This document shows, piece after piece, positions 1 through 7,965 of a stretch of DNA of 64,000 nucleotides. Within the stretch, counting starts at the first letter, position 1, and every line of letters starts with the position of its first letter. Origin of the DNA: JAFGNV01 sp964612485 (GTDB lineage Bacteria > Chloroflexota > Anaerolineae > 4572-78 > J111). The DNA is taken from assembly GCA_964612485.1 (NCBI GenBank), contig CAZTFF010000028.1, positions 3,370 through 67,369 of the forward strand, written 5' to 3'. Made by a program: the position numbers and the translations under genes. The notes under the pieces are model-generated. The model ran no database searches. It saw only the letters and a list, made by a program, of their open reading frames with translations, and was not told the DNA's origin.

Positions 1-1086
1 GCCACCCAGGTGTTGGACGACGAACAAGACATCACGCTCTCCTGCGCCGAAGGCGAGCAGGGCTATATTTACGACGGCCTGCTTGATTTTGAGGCGGAAG
101 AGATAGATTTGCAGGATGTGCCGGAAACCCAAACTCAACTGATGATGAACATTGCCAGCCCGGACGCCGCGTTTCGCTGGTGGCGGCTGCCCTGCCGGGG
201 CATTGGGCTGGCTCGCATGGAATTTATCATCAACAACGTCATCAAAATTCACCCCCTGGCCCTGATCCGGTTTGACCAGGTTGAAGACAAAGCGGCCCGG
301 CAGGAGATCGAAGAACTGACCCACCGCTATGAAGACAAAAGCGAATACTTTGTGGATCACCTGGCGCGGGGCATTGCCAAAATTGCCGCCTCCCAATACC
401 CGGAGCGGGTCATTGTGCGCTTGAGCGATTTCAAAACCAACGAGTACGCCGATTTGATCGGCGGCGCCCAATTCGAGCCAAGCGAAGAAAATCCCATGCT
501 CGGCTTCCGGGGCGCATCCCGCTACTACAGCGAGCATTACCGGGACGGCTTCAGCCTGGAGTGCCGGGCCATCAAGCGCGCGCGCGAGGAGATGGGCCTG
601 GATAACGTGGTGGTCATGATCCCCTTCTGCCGCACCGTGGCGGAAGCCGACCGGGTGCTGGAGGTGATGGCCGGCAACGGCCTGAAACGGGGACAAGACG
701 GCCTGGAGGTTTACATTATGGGCGAAGTCCCTTCCAATGTGATCCTGGCCGATCAATTTGGCCAGCGGGTTGACGGTTTCTCGATTGGCACCAACGATCT
801 GACCCAGCTGGTGCTGGGCGTAGACCGCGACTCCGAGGAGTTGTCCGACTTGTTTGACGAGCGTAACGAGGCCGTAAAACAGGCCGTAAAAAACCTGATT
901 GAAAAAGCCCACAACTGTGGCTGCACCATCGGCATCTGCGGCCAGGCCCCCAGCGACTACCCGGGTTTTGCCGCCTTTCTGGTTGAATCCGGCATCGACA
1001 CCATCTCCCTGAACCCCGACAGCGTCATCACCGTGAAAAAACGGGTGGCCGAGGTAGAGGAAGGAGGACTTATAAAAAATAAATGA
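1..1086 (+). CDS. ppsA: Phosphoenolpyruvate synthase, C-terminal part (5' end outside window)
   Basis: The reading frame is open from base 1, so the gene starts upstream of the window. What remains is the end of the swivelling phosphohistidine domain (around ITLSCAEGEQGYIYDG) followed by the PEP-utilising TIM-barrel domain. Recognisable parts are the GFRGASRYY segment, the IPFCRT strand, the GxxPSN loop and SIGTNDLTQLVLGVDRDS, and the late catalytic-cysteine region IGICGQAPSD. PEP synthase makes PEP from pyruvate and ATP, with AMP and phosphate as products, for gluconeogenesis. The stop codon overlaps the ATG of the next fragment, which suggests an old operon. Pyruvate phosphate dikinase shares this domain but the local motifs fit PEP synthase better. 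Confidence 0.93.
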   Translation, partial: ATQVLDDEQDITLSCAEGEQGYIYDGLLDFEAEEIDLQDVPETQTQLMMNIASPDAAFRWWRLPCRGIGLARMEFIINNVIKIHPLALIRFDQVEDKAARQEIEELTHRYEDKSEYFVDHLARGIAKIAASQYPERVIVRLSDFKTNEYADLIGGAQFEPSEENPMLGFRGASRYYSEHYRDGFSLECRAIKRAREEMGLDNVVVMIPFCRTVAEADRVLEVMAGNGLKRGQDGLEVYIMGEVPSNVILADQFGQRVDGFSIGTNDLTQLVLGVDRDSEELSDLFDERNEAVKQAVKNLIEKAHNCGCTIGICGQAPSDYPGFAAFLVESGIDTISLNPDSVITVKKRVAEVEEGGLIKNK

Positions 1087-1286
1087 AACTCACATTCCTG
1101 GGCACGCGGGGCTACATCGAGGCCAAAACCCGCCGCCACCGGCAGCACAGCGCGCTGCTGGTGGCCTACAATGGGCAGCAGGTGATGGTGGATTGTGGTG
1201 AAGATTGCTCACGATGGGATGGAGAAAATTTTAAGATCATAATGAAGAGTTGGTCCAATGACAAACCAAGAACCAAGACAAAATGA
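1083..1286 (+). pseudogene. Remnant of an MBL-fold hydrolase, N-terminus only
   Basis: The first 45 or so residues (MKLTFLGTRGYIEAKTRRHR, then VMVDCGED) match the start of metallo-beta-lactamase-fold hydrolases of the RNase Z-like type. The HxHxDH metal-binding motif that should follow is missing. After about position 1205 the frame reads unrelated residues and stops at 1286. I therefore call it a 3'-truncated remnant. It starts inside the stop codon of the PEP synthase gene, so the intact ancestor was probably translated together with it. Confidence 0.6.
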
Positions 1287-1893
1287 AGAAGGGCGGTTGG
1301 TCCACGTATCGGTCGATTCGGCCACGCCGGAAGGTAATTTACAGATTCCGACCAACGCCGCCGGGGTGGTACTGTTTGCTCACGGCAGCGGCAGCAGCCG
1401 GCACAGCCCCCGCAATCGTTTTGTGGCCCAAACCCTGAACGAAGGCGGGCTGGCTACGTTGCTGATCGATTTATTGACCTCGGAAGAAGAAACCATCGAT
1501 CAGCCCACCCGGCAGCTAAGGTTTGACATCGACTTTCTGGCCGAGCGGCTCATCGGAGCCACGGATTGGCTAAAGGAAAATGCGGATACGCAGTCCCTTG
1601 AAATTGGCTACTTTGGCTCCAGCACGGGCGCGGCGGCGGCGCTGAAGGCTGCGCCCCATCGTTCGGAAGACATCCGGGCCATTGTCTCCCGTGGCGGTCG
1701 CCCCGATCTGGCCGGGGCGCTCATTGCCGCCCTGCCCACGTTGATCGTCTATATAATCTTGGGCCGTTTTTTTTATTCGAGGCCTATTGGCCGGTTCTGT
1801 AAAGGGCTAAAGGAAACGATTTTTTGGACCTGCACAAAAATCTCTTTTTCAACCTGCGGACGGAAGGGCTGCTCTTCTTCGCCCGCTACGTAG
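1258..1893 (+). pseudogene. Truncated dienelactone-hydrolase-like alpha/beta hydrolase
   Basis: Residues 1 to about 163 follow the alpha/beta-hydrolase fold: the oxyanion strand VVLFAHGSGSS, an LLIDLLT strand and the nucleophile elbow GYFGSSTGAAAAL. Intact relatives continue to about 210 residues with an LLIVGG strand carrying the acid and a late catalytic His. Here the similarity stops near position 1752, just after ALPTLIV. The rest of the frame reads antisense through the neighbouring gene, so the Asp and His of the triad are lost. This looks like a deletion or rearrangement junction at about 1750-1772. Confidence 0.6.
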
Positions 1894-2177
1894 CCGTTCA
1901 GCATGCCCACTTCTTCCATATCGATCACCCGGCCAAAAAGCTGATAACCGCGCTCCAAAACATCATCCCAAACGACAACAGCCAGCTGCGGGTTCTGATG
2001 CAGGTTGACCGTGATCTGGGGCCACGTCCACTCTCTCAAAACGAGTTGTTCGTTCTCCGAGAGCGCCAGCTCACCGCCCATGGCCAGAAAAGGCAGACCG
2101 TTGGCATCGGCGGTAGCCATAAGAATCTGCGCGCCATTATCAGCCAGCCTGATTGCCTCTTTCAATTTTACTGTCAT
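1773..2177 (-). CDS. Pyridoxamine 5'-phosphate oxidase-like flavin-binding protein
   Basis: A 134-residue single-domain protein with the split-barrel pattern of the PNPOx-like superfamily: an N-terminal helix, the strand ILMATADANGLPFLA, then WTWPQITVNLHQNPQLAVVVWD and a GYQLFGRV strand. Such proteins bind FMN or F420, or sometimes haem; the substrate cannot be told from sequence. Its 3' end abuts the truncated hydrolase on the other strand, at the proposed rearrangement junction, but the protein itself has the usual length. Confidence 0.75.
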   Translation of the reverse strand: MTVKLKEAIRLADNGAQILMATADANGLPFLAMGGELALSENEQLVLREWTWPQITVNLHQNPQLAVVVWDDVLERGYQLFGRVIDMEEVGMLNGYVAGEEEQPFRPQVEKEIFVQVQKIVSFSPLQNRPIGLE

Positions 2178-2436
2178 TTTATACCTTTCGCAAAAAATGA
2201 ATTTAGCCCGCCTGACGCCGATAGCGGTTATCAGGAGGTGAAGATTTTTTGTCAGATGATACGATGATACAAAAAAACACGTAACTGCTTCCGAACGATT
2301 GGATAGCGGTTACGTGAAATTGCATAAATAGGTTCAGATCCAAATTCTGCAAGACCTGTCAGGTCTTGCAGAATTTGGATCCATTGAGACTCTTTTTGCC
2401 TCTCTGTTACAAAAAATTTACGCAATGCGTGCGGTT
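2178..2436. other. Spacer with long palindrome
   Basis: This 259-base spacer lies between two minus-strand genes. Its only clear structure is the palindrome at 2337-2381. I see no convincing gene or promoter in it. Confidence 0.5.
2337..2381. repeat. Perfect 45-nt palindrome with a GACCTGTCAGGTC core
   Basis: Two 22-nt arms are exactly complementary around a single central T at 2359. The core AGACCTGTCAGGTCT recurs at 13817, 13900, 15144/15168, 50306 and 61362, and the flank GAATTTGGATCCAYTGAG recurs near 13930. It lies downstream of the mechanosensitive channel gene on the minus strand, but no T-run follows, so it is better read as a dispersed palindromic repeat than as a normal terminator. 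Confidence 0.85.
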
Positions 2437-3945
2437 CTAACCCTCTTCTGAACTGCCTCGGAACTGTTTTAACCAGCCCTCGACTTGACGCCCGGCGAGA
2501 TCACGCGCGCCCAAACCAAAAGCCAGGGCAATAGCCACCGCGACAGCGCCCAGTAACAGGCCAAAGGCCAGGTTGACAATATCTTCGGCCACATCCATCT
2601 GACGGAGCGCCATGGTCGTGGCTAAGACAATAATGGACAACCGCGCGGCCTGGGCCAGAAGAGCCGTATTTGTTCTGACCGTATTGGTGATCACATTATG
2701 GGCCAGATTGGCCAGATACAACCCCAGGCCAAAGACGATGAGACCCAAAATAACCTGCCCGGCAAAGGCCAGAAATTCGGCTACCAGATCGGCCATAATG
2801 CCAAAGCCCAGCAATTGGGCCGCCTCTATCGTAGCAAACAGCATCAGCCCGATCAACACCAAATAGCCCACAATTTCGGAAGGCGTTCGCTGCCCGGCTT
2901 GAGGTTCACGGCCCAAACCGATCAGAGATAGAACTCGATCAAAACCAATGCTGCTCAGAACATTGGTTACCAGCCCGGCCACCAGCCGACCGATCAGATA
3001 AGTAATCCCTAACACCAGCATGGCCCCAAAGATAGCGGGAACCGCATTCAACAGCGTATTGAGCATGCCGGTCGCTGGGCCGGAAATCGCTTCAACTTGC
3101 AGCGCTTGCAAGCCGGCAATGATAACCGGAATGAGTACCAGAGCGTACACCACCGTGCCGATAATGTCGGATAAGGTCTGTTCGCCCACAACTCTGTTCA
3201 GGCCAACACGTTCGCCTAATTGATCCGTGCCCAGGCTGGATAACAGGCCGGTAACGATTTGCCGGATGATGCGGGCCACAAACCAACCCACCAGCACAAT
3301 GAGGGCAGCTCCCAACAAATTGGGCAGATAGGTGAGCAATCTGTCGATCATGCCCTGCACCGGGTCTAACAACCCCTGCATATTCAAGGCTCCTAACACA
3401 GCCGGTAAGAACAACAGAAATACAAACCAGTAGGCAACATTAGCCAGCGATTCGCTCAGGCGAACCCGGCCCGTTTCTTCCAATTCGGCCTCACTGGTTA
3501 ATCGTTCTTCCAATTTGGTGGCCTGAATACCTTTGGAAACAATGAATTTCAAACCGGCGGCGATGATCCAGGCCACAAATAACAACGCCCCGCCTGCCAA
3601 CAGATTGGGAATATAAGCAAAAACAATATTCAACAAATTATTGAGCGGTTCGGTGATAATAGTTAAACCCAGGGCTTGAAAGAAAGCCACCAGCACAAAG
3701 ATCATCAAAATGTAGAAAATTACTTTGCCCACCGTATTTTCTATTTGATACTCGCTCCCCTCTTTATCCATCCCGGCCCACGCTGCAATGCGATTATCGA
3801 GGGTGGTACGTTTCAATAGTCCCCGGACAATCGCCGCGATAATCCAGGCCACCAGCCATCCAAGAATCAGGATAACCAGCGCGCCAACCAGGCTTGGTAC
3901 ATAGTTACCAAGTGTTACAGCAAGTTGTTCATAAAGCTGTTGCAT
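2437..3945 (-). CDS. CmpX-like mechanosensitive ion channel family membrane protein
   Basis: A 502-residue, very hydrophobic protein made of four similar repeats. Each begins with a pattern like NYVPSLVGALVILILGWLVA, YIPNLLAGGALLFVAWIIA, YLPNLLGAALIVLVGWFVA or AVPAIFGAMLVLGITYLIG, followed by a second membrane segment. These are the TM_helix repeats seen in CmpX-type proteins, which belong to the MscS-like group. I see no separate cytoplasmic MscS beta domain. The likely role is relief of osmotic or envelope stress, inferred from the family. A start at 3945 is supported by an AGGAG upstream of the ATG. Confidence 0.8.
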   Translation of the reverse strand: MQQLYEQLAVTLGNYVPSLVGALVILILGWLVAWIIAAIVRGLLKRTTLDNRIAAWAGMDKEGSEYQIENTVGKVIFYILMIFVLVAFFQALGLTIITEPLNNLLNIVFAYIPNLLAGGALLFVAWIIAAGLKFIVSKGIQATKLEERLTSEAELEETGRVRLSESLANVAYWFVFLLFLPAVLGALNMQGLLDPVQGMIDRLLTYLPNLLGAALIVLVGWFVARIIRQIVTGLLSSLGTDQLGERVGLNRVVGEQTLSDIIGTVVYALVLIPVIIAGLQALQVEAISGPATGMLNTLLNAVPAIFGAMLVLGITYLIGRLVAGLVTNVLSSIGFDRVLSLIGLGREPQAGQRTPSEIVGYLVLIGLMLFATIEAAQLLGFGIMADLVAEFLAFAGQVILGLIVFGLGLYLANLAHNVITNTVRTNTALLAQAARLSIIVLATTMALRQMDVAEDIVNLAFGLLLGAVAVAIALAFGLGARDLAGRQVEGWLKQFRGSSEEG

Positions 3946-4436
3946 AGTTTTTCTCTCCTTTGAAATATGATTTAGTTGATTTTAGAAATATTTCTATTGT
4001 GCCCATATCTTTCTTACAAAGTAAATTTATAACCGTTCGACTTACGGATGAATATCCGTAACCATTGGGGGGGGGAAGTGAACGTTTATATGGTCTTATG
4101 TGGGAACACCTCCATTATAACGGCTAGGCCTGCTAATTGACTATACTAATTCGGGTAGTTTTTGTATTTCAGTTGGGTTATCTTTTTATAGCTTAAGTGG
4201 GTTATTTATTCCGGGCAGTTATTGCCTATCAGGTTTATTTGCCCGATTTGCCCGAAACAGGGGCTTGAATCTACCAGTTCAATGCGCCTGCCGCCCCTGA
4301 TCGGGTGAGAACAGGGTTAGATAAGATCACTCAGGTTAGCACGTCAAAATCACCCACTTTAGTGTAGTCAGGATTGGCTAAAACCGGTATGATAATAGCC
4401 AAAATCAAACCAGGTTGATCTATCAGGAGAAATTTC
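3946..4436. other. Long intergenic region with repeat module
   Basis: 491 bases without a gene. It holds a hairpin TTACGGAT/ATCCGTAA at 4042-4061, a run of nine Gs at 4067-4075, a reverse motif copy CTATACTAATTCGGGTAG starting at 4141, a GTTGGGTTATCTTTTTATAG block at 4172-4191, a forward motif copy near 4326-4343 (ATCACTCAGGTTAGCACG) and the final forward copy with a -10-like box at 4351-4396. The same parts recur in five other spacers of this window. Confidence 0.6.
4346..4396 (+). promoter_or_regulatory. Promoter-proximal motif, sulfurtransferase gene
   Basis: ATCACCCACTTTAGTGTAG (ending 4367) is followed after exactly 20 nt by TATGATAAT (4388-4396), 41 nt before the TTG start. The same motif with a 20-21 nt gap to a -10-like box occurs before sixA (6872), the HPF-like gene (14183) and nuoA (18073). 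The motif sits too far from the -10 to be a standard -35, so an activator site or an alternative sigma element are both possible. Confidence 0.5.
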
Positions 4437-5444
4437 TTGTTTTATCAAAAACTCAGTTTCATGCCAAAGCAACTCATTGTTCTCATCATCATCGTGATGT
4501 TGAGCTTGATGGGCTGCGTGGGGGAAGAAACCTCTTCTACCCGGCCAAATGCCAACGAAGCTTATCCCAACGCCAGGCTGTTGGTGGATACAAGCTGGCT
4601 GACCGACCATCTGGATGATTCCCAGGTGCGGCTGATCGACGTGCGGGACCCGGCGGCCTACGCCCAGGGGCACCTGCCGGGCGCGGCCAACATCCCCACC
4701 GGCGACATCGCCTCAACCGTTAACGGGATTCCCATGGAGTTTGACCGGAACGATGTAGAAACCGCCTTGAGCCGGGCCGGCCTGACACCGGAAATGACCG
4801 TTGTTGTCTACGATAACCTGGGCATGATGAATGCCGCCCGCATGTTTTGGACCCTGGAATACGTAGGGCATCAAGATGCGCGGCTGCTCGATGGCGGCTG
4901 GAACGCCTGGATTGGCAGCGATGGGGAAACTACCACCCAATCCCCCACTTTTGAAACAAGCAGTTACCCGATCCGCCTGGAGGCCGCCAAATTGATCACG
5001 GCGGAAGAACTGTTATCCCGTTTGGATGATCCTGGAACCATCATCGTCGACGCGCGCTCGCCGCAGGAGTACACGGGCGAGGTAAAACTGGCCGAGCGCG
5101 GCGGGCATATTCCCGGCGCGGCCAACCTGGTCTGGCTGGATATGCTGCAAGGCGGCGACACGGTTTATACCATCGACGAGAATTGGGTGGCCGAACTGGC
5201 CGATGAGGATGTCGAGTACTTCAAACCTGCCGGCGAGATCGAGGCCATTCTGGCCGGTCTCGACATCACGCCGGACAAGGAGATCGTCACCTACTGCCAG
5301 ACATTTTGGCGGGGCGCGCATCTCTATTTTGCGCTGCGGCTGATGGGGTTTGACCGGGTGCGGGGCTACGACGGCTCCTGGGTGGAATGGGGCAATCGCC
5401 CGGACCTGCCCGTGGTCACCGGCCCGCAGCCCGGTACCGACTGA
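4437..5444 (+). CDS. Lipoprotein thiosulfate/mercaptopyruvate sulfurtransferase (two rhodanese domains)
   Basis: 335 residues with a lipoprotein signal: a hydrophobic stretch and the lipobox LSLMGC, with Cys27 as the likely lipidated residue, so the enzyme should sit outside the cytoplasmic membrane. Two rhodanese domains follow (about 50-165 and 180-325). The first has VRLIDVRDPAAYAQGHLPGA and lacks a catalytic Cys; the second has IVDARSPQEY and ends in the active loop TYCQTFWRGAH. CQTxxR loops are known in other secreted two-domain sulfurtransferases. A TTG start at 4437 is chosen because AGGAGA lies six bases upstream; an ATG at 4461 has no such site. Thiosulfate to cyanide sulfur transfer is the family reaction; the real acceptor is unknown. 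Confidence 0.88.
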   Translation: MFYQKLSFMPKQLIVLIIIVMLSLMGCVGEETSSTRPNANEAYPNARLLVDTSWLTDHLDDSQVRLIDVRDPAAYAQGHLPGAANIPTGDIASTVNGIPMEFDRNDVETALSRAGLTPEMTVVVYDNLGMMNAARMFWTLEYVGHQDARLLDGGWNAWIGSDGETTTQSPTFETSSYPIRLEAAKLITAEELLSRLDDPGTIIVDARSPQEYTGEVKLAERGGHIPGAANLVWLDMLQGGDTVYTIDENWVAELADEDVEYFKPAGEIEAILAGLDITPDKEIVTYCQTFWRGAHLYFALRLMGFDRVRGYDGSWVEWGNRPDLPVVTGPQPGTD

Positions 5445-5551
5445 TCAAAACGATTCTATTTTCACGATTCTGCAAGAGACGGTCAGGAGTACGTCACGGC
5501 CAATCGGTATAGGGAACTGGAAAGCCTGGTTTAGCTGCGCTTATAGAAAGT

Positions 5552-6802
5552 ATGATGACATTTAACTTTGACAAACAAGTCGCTGTTCTGGGCCTGGCCC
5601 GTATGGCCGATGCCTTTGGCAACTCTTTTCTGATCGTTGTGCTGCCGTTGTATATTGCCAGCGGCAGTATCAGCGGCCATATTTTTGGGCTGGCCGAGTC
5701 GTTGATCACGGGCATTGTCCTGGCGCTTTTTGGATTGGTCAACGCGCTTACCCAACCGTTTGCGGGCCGGCTCTCCGATCGGGCGGGAAAACGTAAATTG
5801 TTCGTCATGCTGGGGCTGGTCATTTTGGGGGTTTCTAATTACGCTTTTTCCCTGGGAGGCAGTTACCCGGCGGTGCTGCTGATCCGGGCCGCCCAGGGAT
5901 TTGCCGCCGCGCTGACCATTACCGCCAGTATTGCCCTGGTCAACGAGCTGAGCATCACCGGCAGCCGGGGCCGGAATATGGGCACTTACAACTCCTTCCG
6001 GCTCTTTGGTTTTGGCCTGGGGCCGCTGGCCGGCGGCGTGGTGGTAGAAAACGGGCCGTATGCGCTGAATGGGCTTGAGATCAGCGGGTTCGAAGCCTCT
6101 TTTTATGTGGCGGCCCTGTCGGCGCTTATCAGCTTTGGGCTGGTATCCTTACTGGTGCGAGACCCGCAGCAAATAAAACCCACCACCGAAAAAATGGCTA
6201 TTGCCATTCGCGCCCGGGACCCCCACCGGATTTTGGACCCCGTTTTCACGCTGGGGCTGGCTACTTTGTCGATGGCCGGCTCCATCGCCCTGCTGGCTCC
6301 CATCGAACCGCAGGTCAACGAGCGTCTGAACCAGGGAGCCGTCTGGTTCGGCATTCAATTTGCCGCCTTTATTGGGGCGCTGGCCCTGGCCCAACCGGCC
6401 ATCGGATCGGCCAGCGATACCTATGGCCGGCGCCGCTTCATTATTGCCGGCCTGCTCTTTTTGATTCCCACCACCCTGGCCCAGGGGCTGGTCATCACCC
6501 CCTGGCAAATGACACTGGCCCGGGTATTCCAGGGCATTTCCGGAGCGATGGTATTTGCCCCGGCCCTGGCCCTGGCCGGCGATTTAGCCCGCGCCGGCCA
6601 ATCGGGAGCGCAGCTTTCGGTATTGACCGTATCCTTTGGGTTAGGGATTTCGTTCGGGCAGCTCACCTCGGGGTTTTTGATCCGGTACGGTTTCATTATC
6701 CCCTTTCTTTTTGGCGCGGCTATCGCCGCCATCGGCGCGGTCCTGGTTTACACCCAAGTTGAAGAAACCGTGCCTGAAATAGAGAAACAACCCGAAGGAT
6801 GA
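5552..6802 (+). CDS. Major facilitator superfamily transporter (12 TM)
   Basis: 416 residues with about twelve hydrophobic helices. The loop between TM2 and TM3 carries the MFS motif A in the form GRLSDRAGKRKLFV, and a related SASDTYGRRRFI-like loop appears in the second half, as expected from the internal duplication. The substrate cannot be predicted; drug or metabolite efflux is common in relatives. It follows the sulfurtransferase by about 100 bases on the same strand, with no clear terminator between, so the two may be co-transcribed. Confidence 0.85.
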   Translation: MMTFNFDKQVAVLGLARMADAFGNSFLIVVLPLYIASGSISGHIFGLAESLITGIVLALFGLVNALTQPFAGRLSDRAGKRKLFVMLGLVILGVSNYAFSLGGSYPAVLLIRAAQGFAAALTITASIALVNELSITGSRGRNMGTYNSFRLFGFGLGPLAGGVVVENGPYALNGLEISGFEASFYVAALSALISFGLVSLLVRDPQQIKPTTEKMAIAIRARDPHRILDPVFTLGLATLSMAGSIALLAPIEPQVNERLNQGAVWFGIQFAAFIGALALAQPAIGSASDTYGRRRFIIAGLLFLIPTTLAQGLVITPWQMTLARVFQGISGAMVFAPALALAGDLARAGQSGAQLSVLTVSFGLGISFGQLTSGFLIRYGFIIPFLFGAAIAAIGAVLVYTQVEETVPEIEKQPEG

Positions 6803-6856
6803 TAGATCATCCAAAAGGATGAAATACTACAGAAAAATAGCCTGACCATAGGTGTA

Positions 6857-6904
6857 AATATCGCCCACGTGAGTGTAGGGGAACAGCGTTAATAATGGTA
6901 TCAT
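6857..6904 (+). promoter_or_regulatory. Promoter-proximal motif, sixA
   Basis: AATATCGCCCACGTGAGTGTAG ends at 6878 in a clear match to the shared motif; exactly 20 nt later comes TATCAT (6899-6904), 40 nt before the sixA ATG. This copy is isolated: the spacer is short and lacks the reverse copies seen elsewhere, so it best defines the minimal unit. Confidence 0.5.
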
Positions 6905-6943
6905 GAAGAATATCCAATAAGATCAAAACGGAGGTAACAACTG

Positions 6944-7411
6944 ATGAAACTTTATCTGGTTCAACACGCAGAAGCTCTCTCAAAAGAAGAAGATCCGGAC
7001 CGGCCGCTCTCAACTCAGGGGCGAACCGACATAGGTAAAATAGCGGCTTATACCATTGGCCGCGCGCCCGTCGAGGTGGATCAAATTTTTCATAGCAGCA
7101 AAACCCGGGCCAAACAAACCGCAGACGCCCTGGGCAACGTTTTACAACCCGCCAACGGTGTCAAGGAAGACCCGGACCTGGGCGGCGGGGATGATCCTTC
7201 TATTTGGGCCAACCGGCTGGCTGACATGAACAAAGATGTTATGCTGGTGGGCCATATGCCCCACTTGCGTAAACTGGCCTCGCTGCTGTTATGCGGCGAT
7301 CAAGATACAAAGATCATCGATTTTCAAAACAGCGGCATTGTGTACCTGTATCGGGATGATGATAACGACGACTGGATGGTGAAGTGGATCCTTACGCCGG
7401 AGATCATCTAA
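6944..7411 (+). CDS. sixA: Phosphohistidine phosphatase SixA
   Basis: 155 residues of the histidine phosphatase (phosphoglycerate mutase-like) superfamily. The N-terminal catalytic motif is LVQHAEA, where the His is the phosphate acceptor, in the SixA form rather than the LxRHGET of mutases. RPLSTQGR, the SSKTRAKQTA segment and the second His in MLVGHMPHLRKL complete the active site. SixA removes phosphate from phosphohistidine on signalling or PTS proteins. An AACGGAGGTAAC Shine-Dalgarno region precedes the ATG. It is convergent with, and overlaps by eight bases, the peroxiredoxin-like gene. Confidence 0.9.
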   Translation: MKLYLVQHAEALSKEEDPDRPLSTQGRTDIGKIAAYTIGRAPVEVDQIFHSSKTRAKQTADALGNVLQPANGVKEDPDLGGGDDPSIWANRLADMNKDVMLVGHMPHLRKLASLLLCGDQDTKIIDFQNSGIVYLYRDDDNDDWMVKWILTPEII

Positions 7412-7958
7412 CAGCGCCGGTATTGAGATCGCGCAGCGCGGCCAGGAGTTCATCTACTGAGGGGCGATAAGTCGGATCCGGGCTGTAGTAAGTGAAGCGC
7501 AAAATACCGGACTGATCCACAATAAAGTCGGCGCCGAGCCGGTTGGGATCGGCCCGGATCATATCCGGGAGTTTCCCCTGGAAGAAGGCGGTGACATAAG
7601 ACCATAAATTTTTGAGGCTCCAGGAGCGCAGTACCGAGCGTTCAATTTGATAAGCGTCGTAAAATTTCTGCTCCGTATCGAGCAAAAAGGGAAAGGTGAC
7701 ATCGGCACGCTTCAGCCAGCCCCTGGCCCGGCGTTTTTTTTCGAAGCCGATGAGCAATACCTGGGTATCTAACGCCTCAAACTCATCTTTGTGTTGATGC
7801 ACGTGGACCACGTGCTCGCGGCAGTGCATTCAACCCAAATGGCGCAAGAAAATCAACAGAACGTGATACCCCTGCTGCCGTACGCCGCTGAGTGAGAGTT
7901 GCCCGTCATCAACTGTGGGCAAGGTAAAATCCGGGGCTTGGGTGCCTTCTTCTAACAT
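7404..7958 (-). CDS. Peroxiredoxin-like protein, probable selenoprotein (in-frame TGA)
   Basis: Read from the ATG at 7958, the frame gives MLEEGTQAPDFTLPTVDDGQ (a typical AhpC/TSA start), then FLRHLG, a TGA at 7832-7830, and MHCREHV, continuing without a break for 141 more residues. Relatives of the AhpC/TSA PrxL2 group have FLRHxGCxxCRE here, so the TGA stands exactly where the first Cys of the CxxC active site belongs. Selenocysteine (UxxC) is the natural reading, giving 184 residues. A perfect hairpin follows at 7815-7799. The start lies eight bases after the stop of the lipoamide dehydrogenase gene with AAGG upstream, so this is the last gene of the pdh operon. Alternatives are a nonsense pseudogene, a sequencing error, or a shortened protein starting at the ATG at 7829, which would lack half the fold. 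Confidence 0.75.
7799..7815 (-). promoter_or_regulatory. Candidate bacterial SECIS hairpin
   Basis: On the minus strand, beginning 15 nt after the TGA, GCACGTGGTCCACGTGC folds into a perfect 7-bp stem with a GUC triloop. The loop starts 22 nt after the TGA with a G at its first position. Bacterial SECIS elements lie within the coding sequence just after UGA, with the apical loop roughly 16-37 nt away and a G among its first bases, so position and loop both fit. Binding by SelB is inferred. Confidence 0.5.
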
Positions 7959-7965
7959 GATCGCC

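Noticed and set aside
4067..4075. Run of nine Gs as a G-quadruplex
   Set aside because: A single uninterrupted tract with no neighbouring G tracts does not support a quadruplex.
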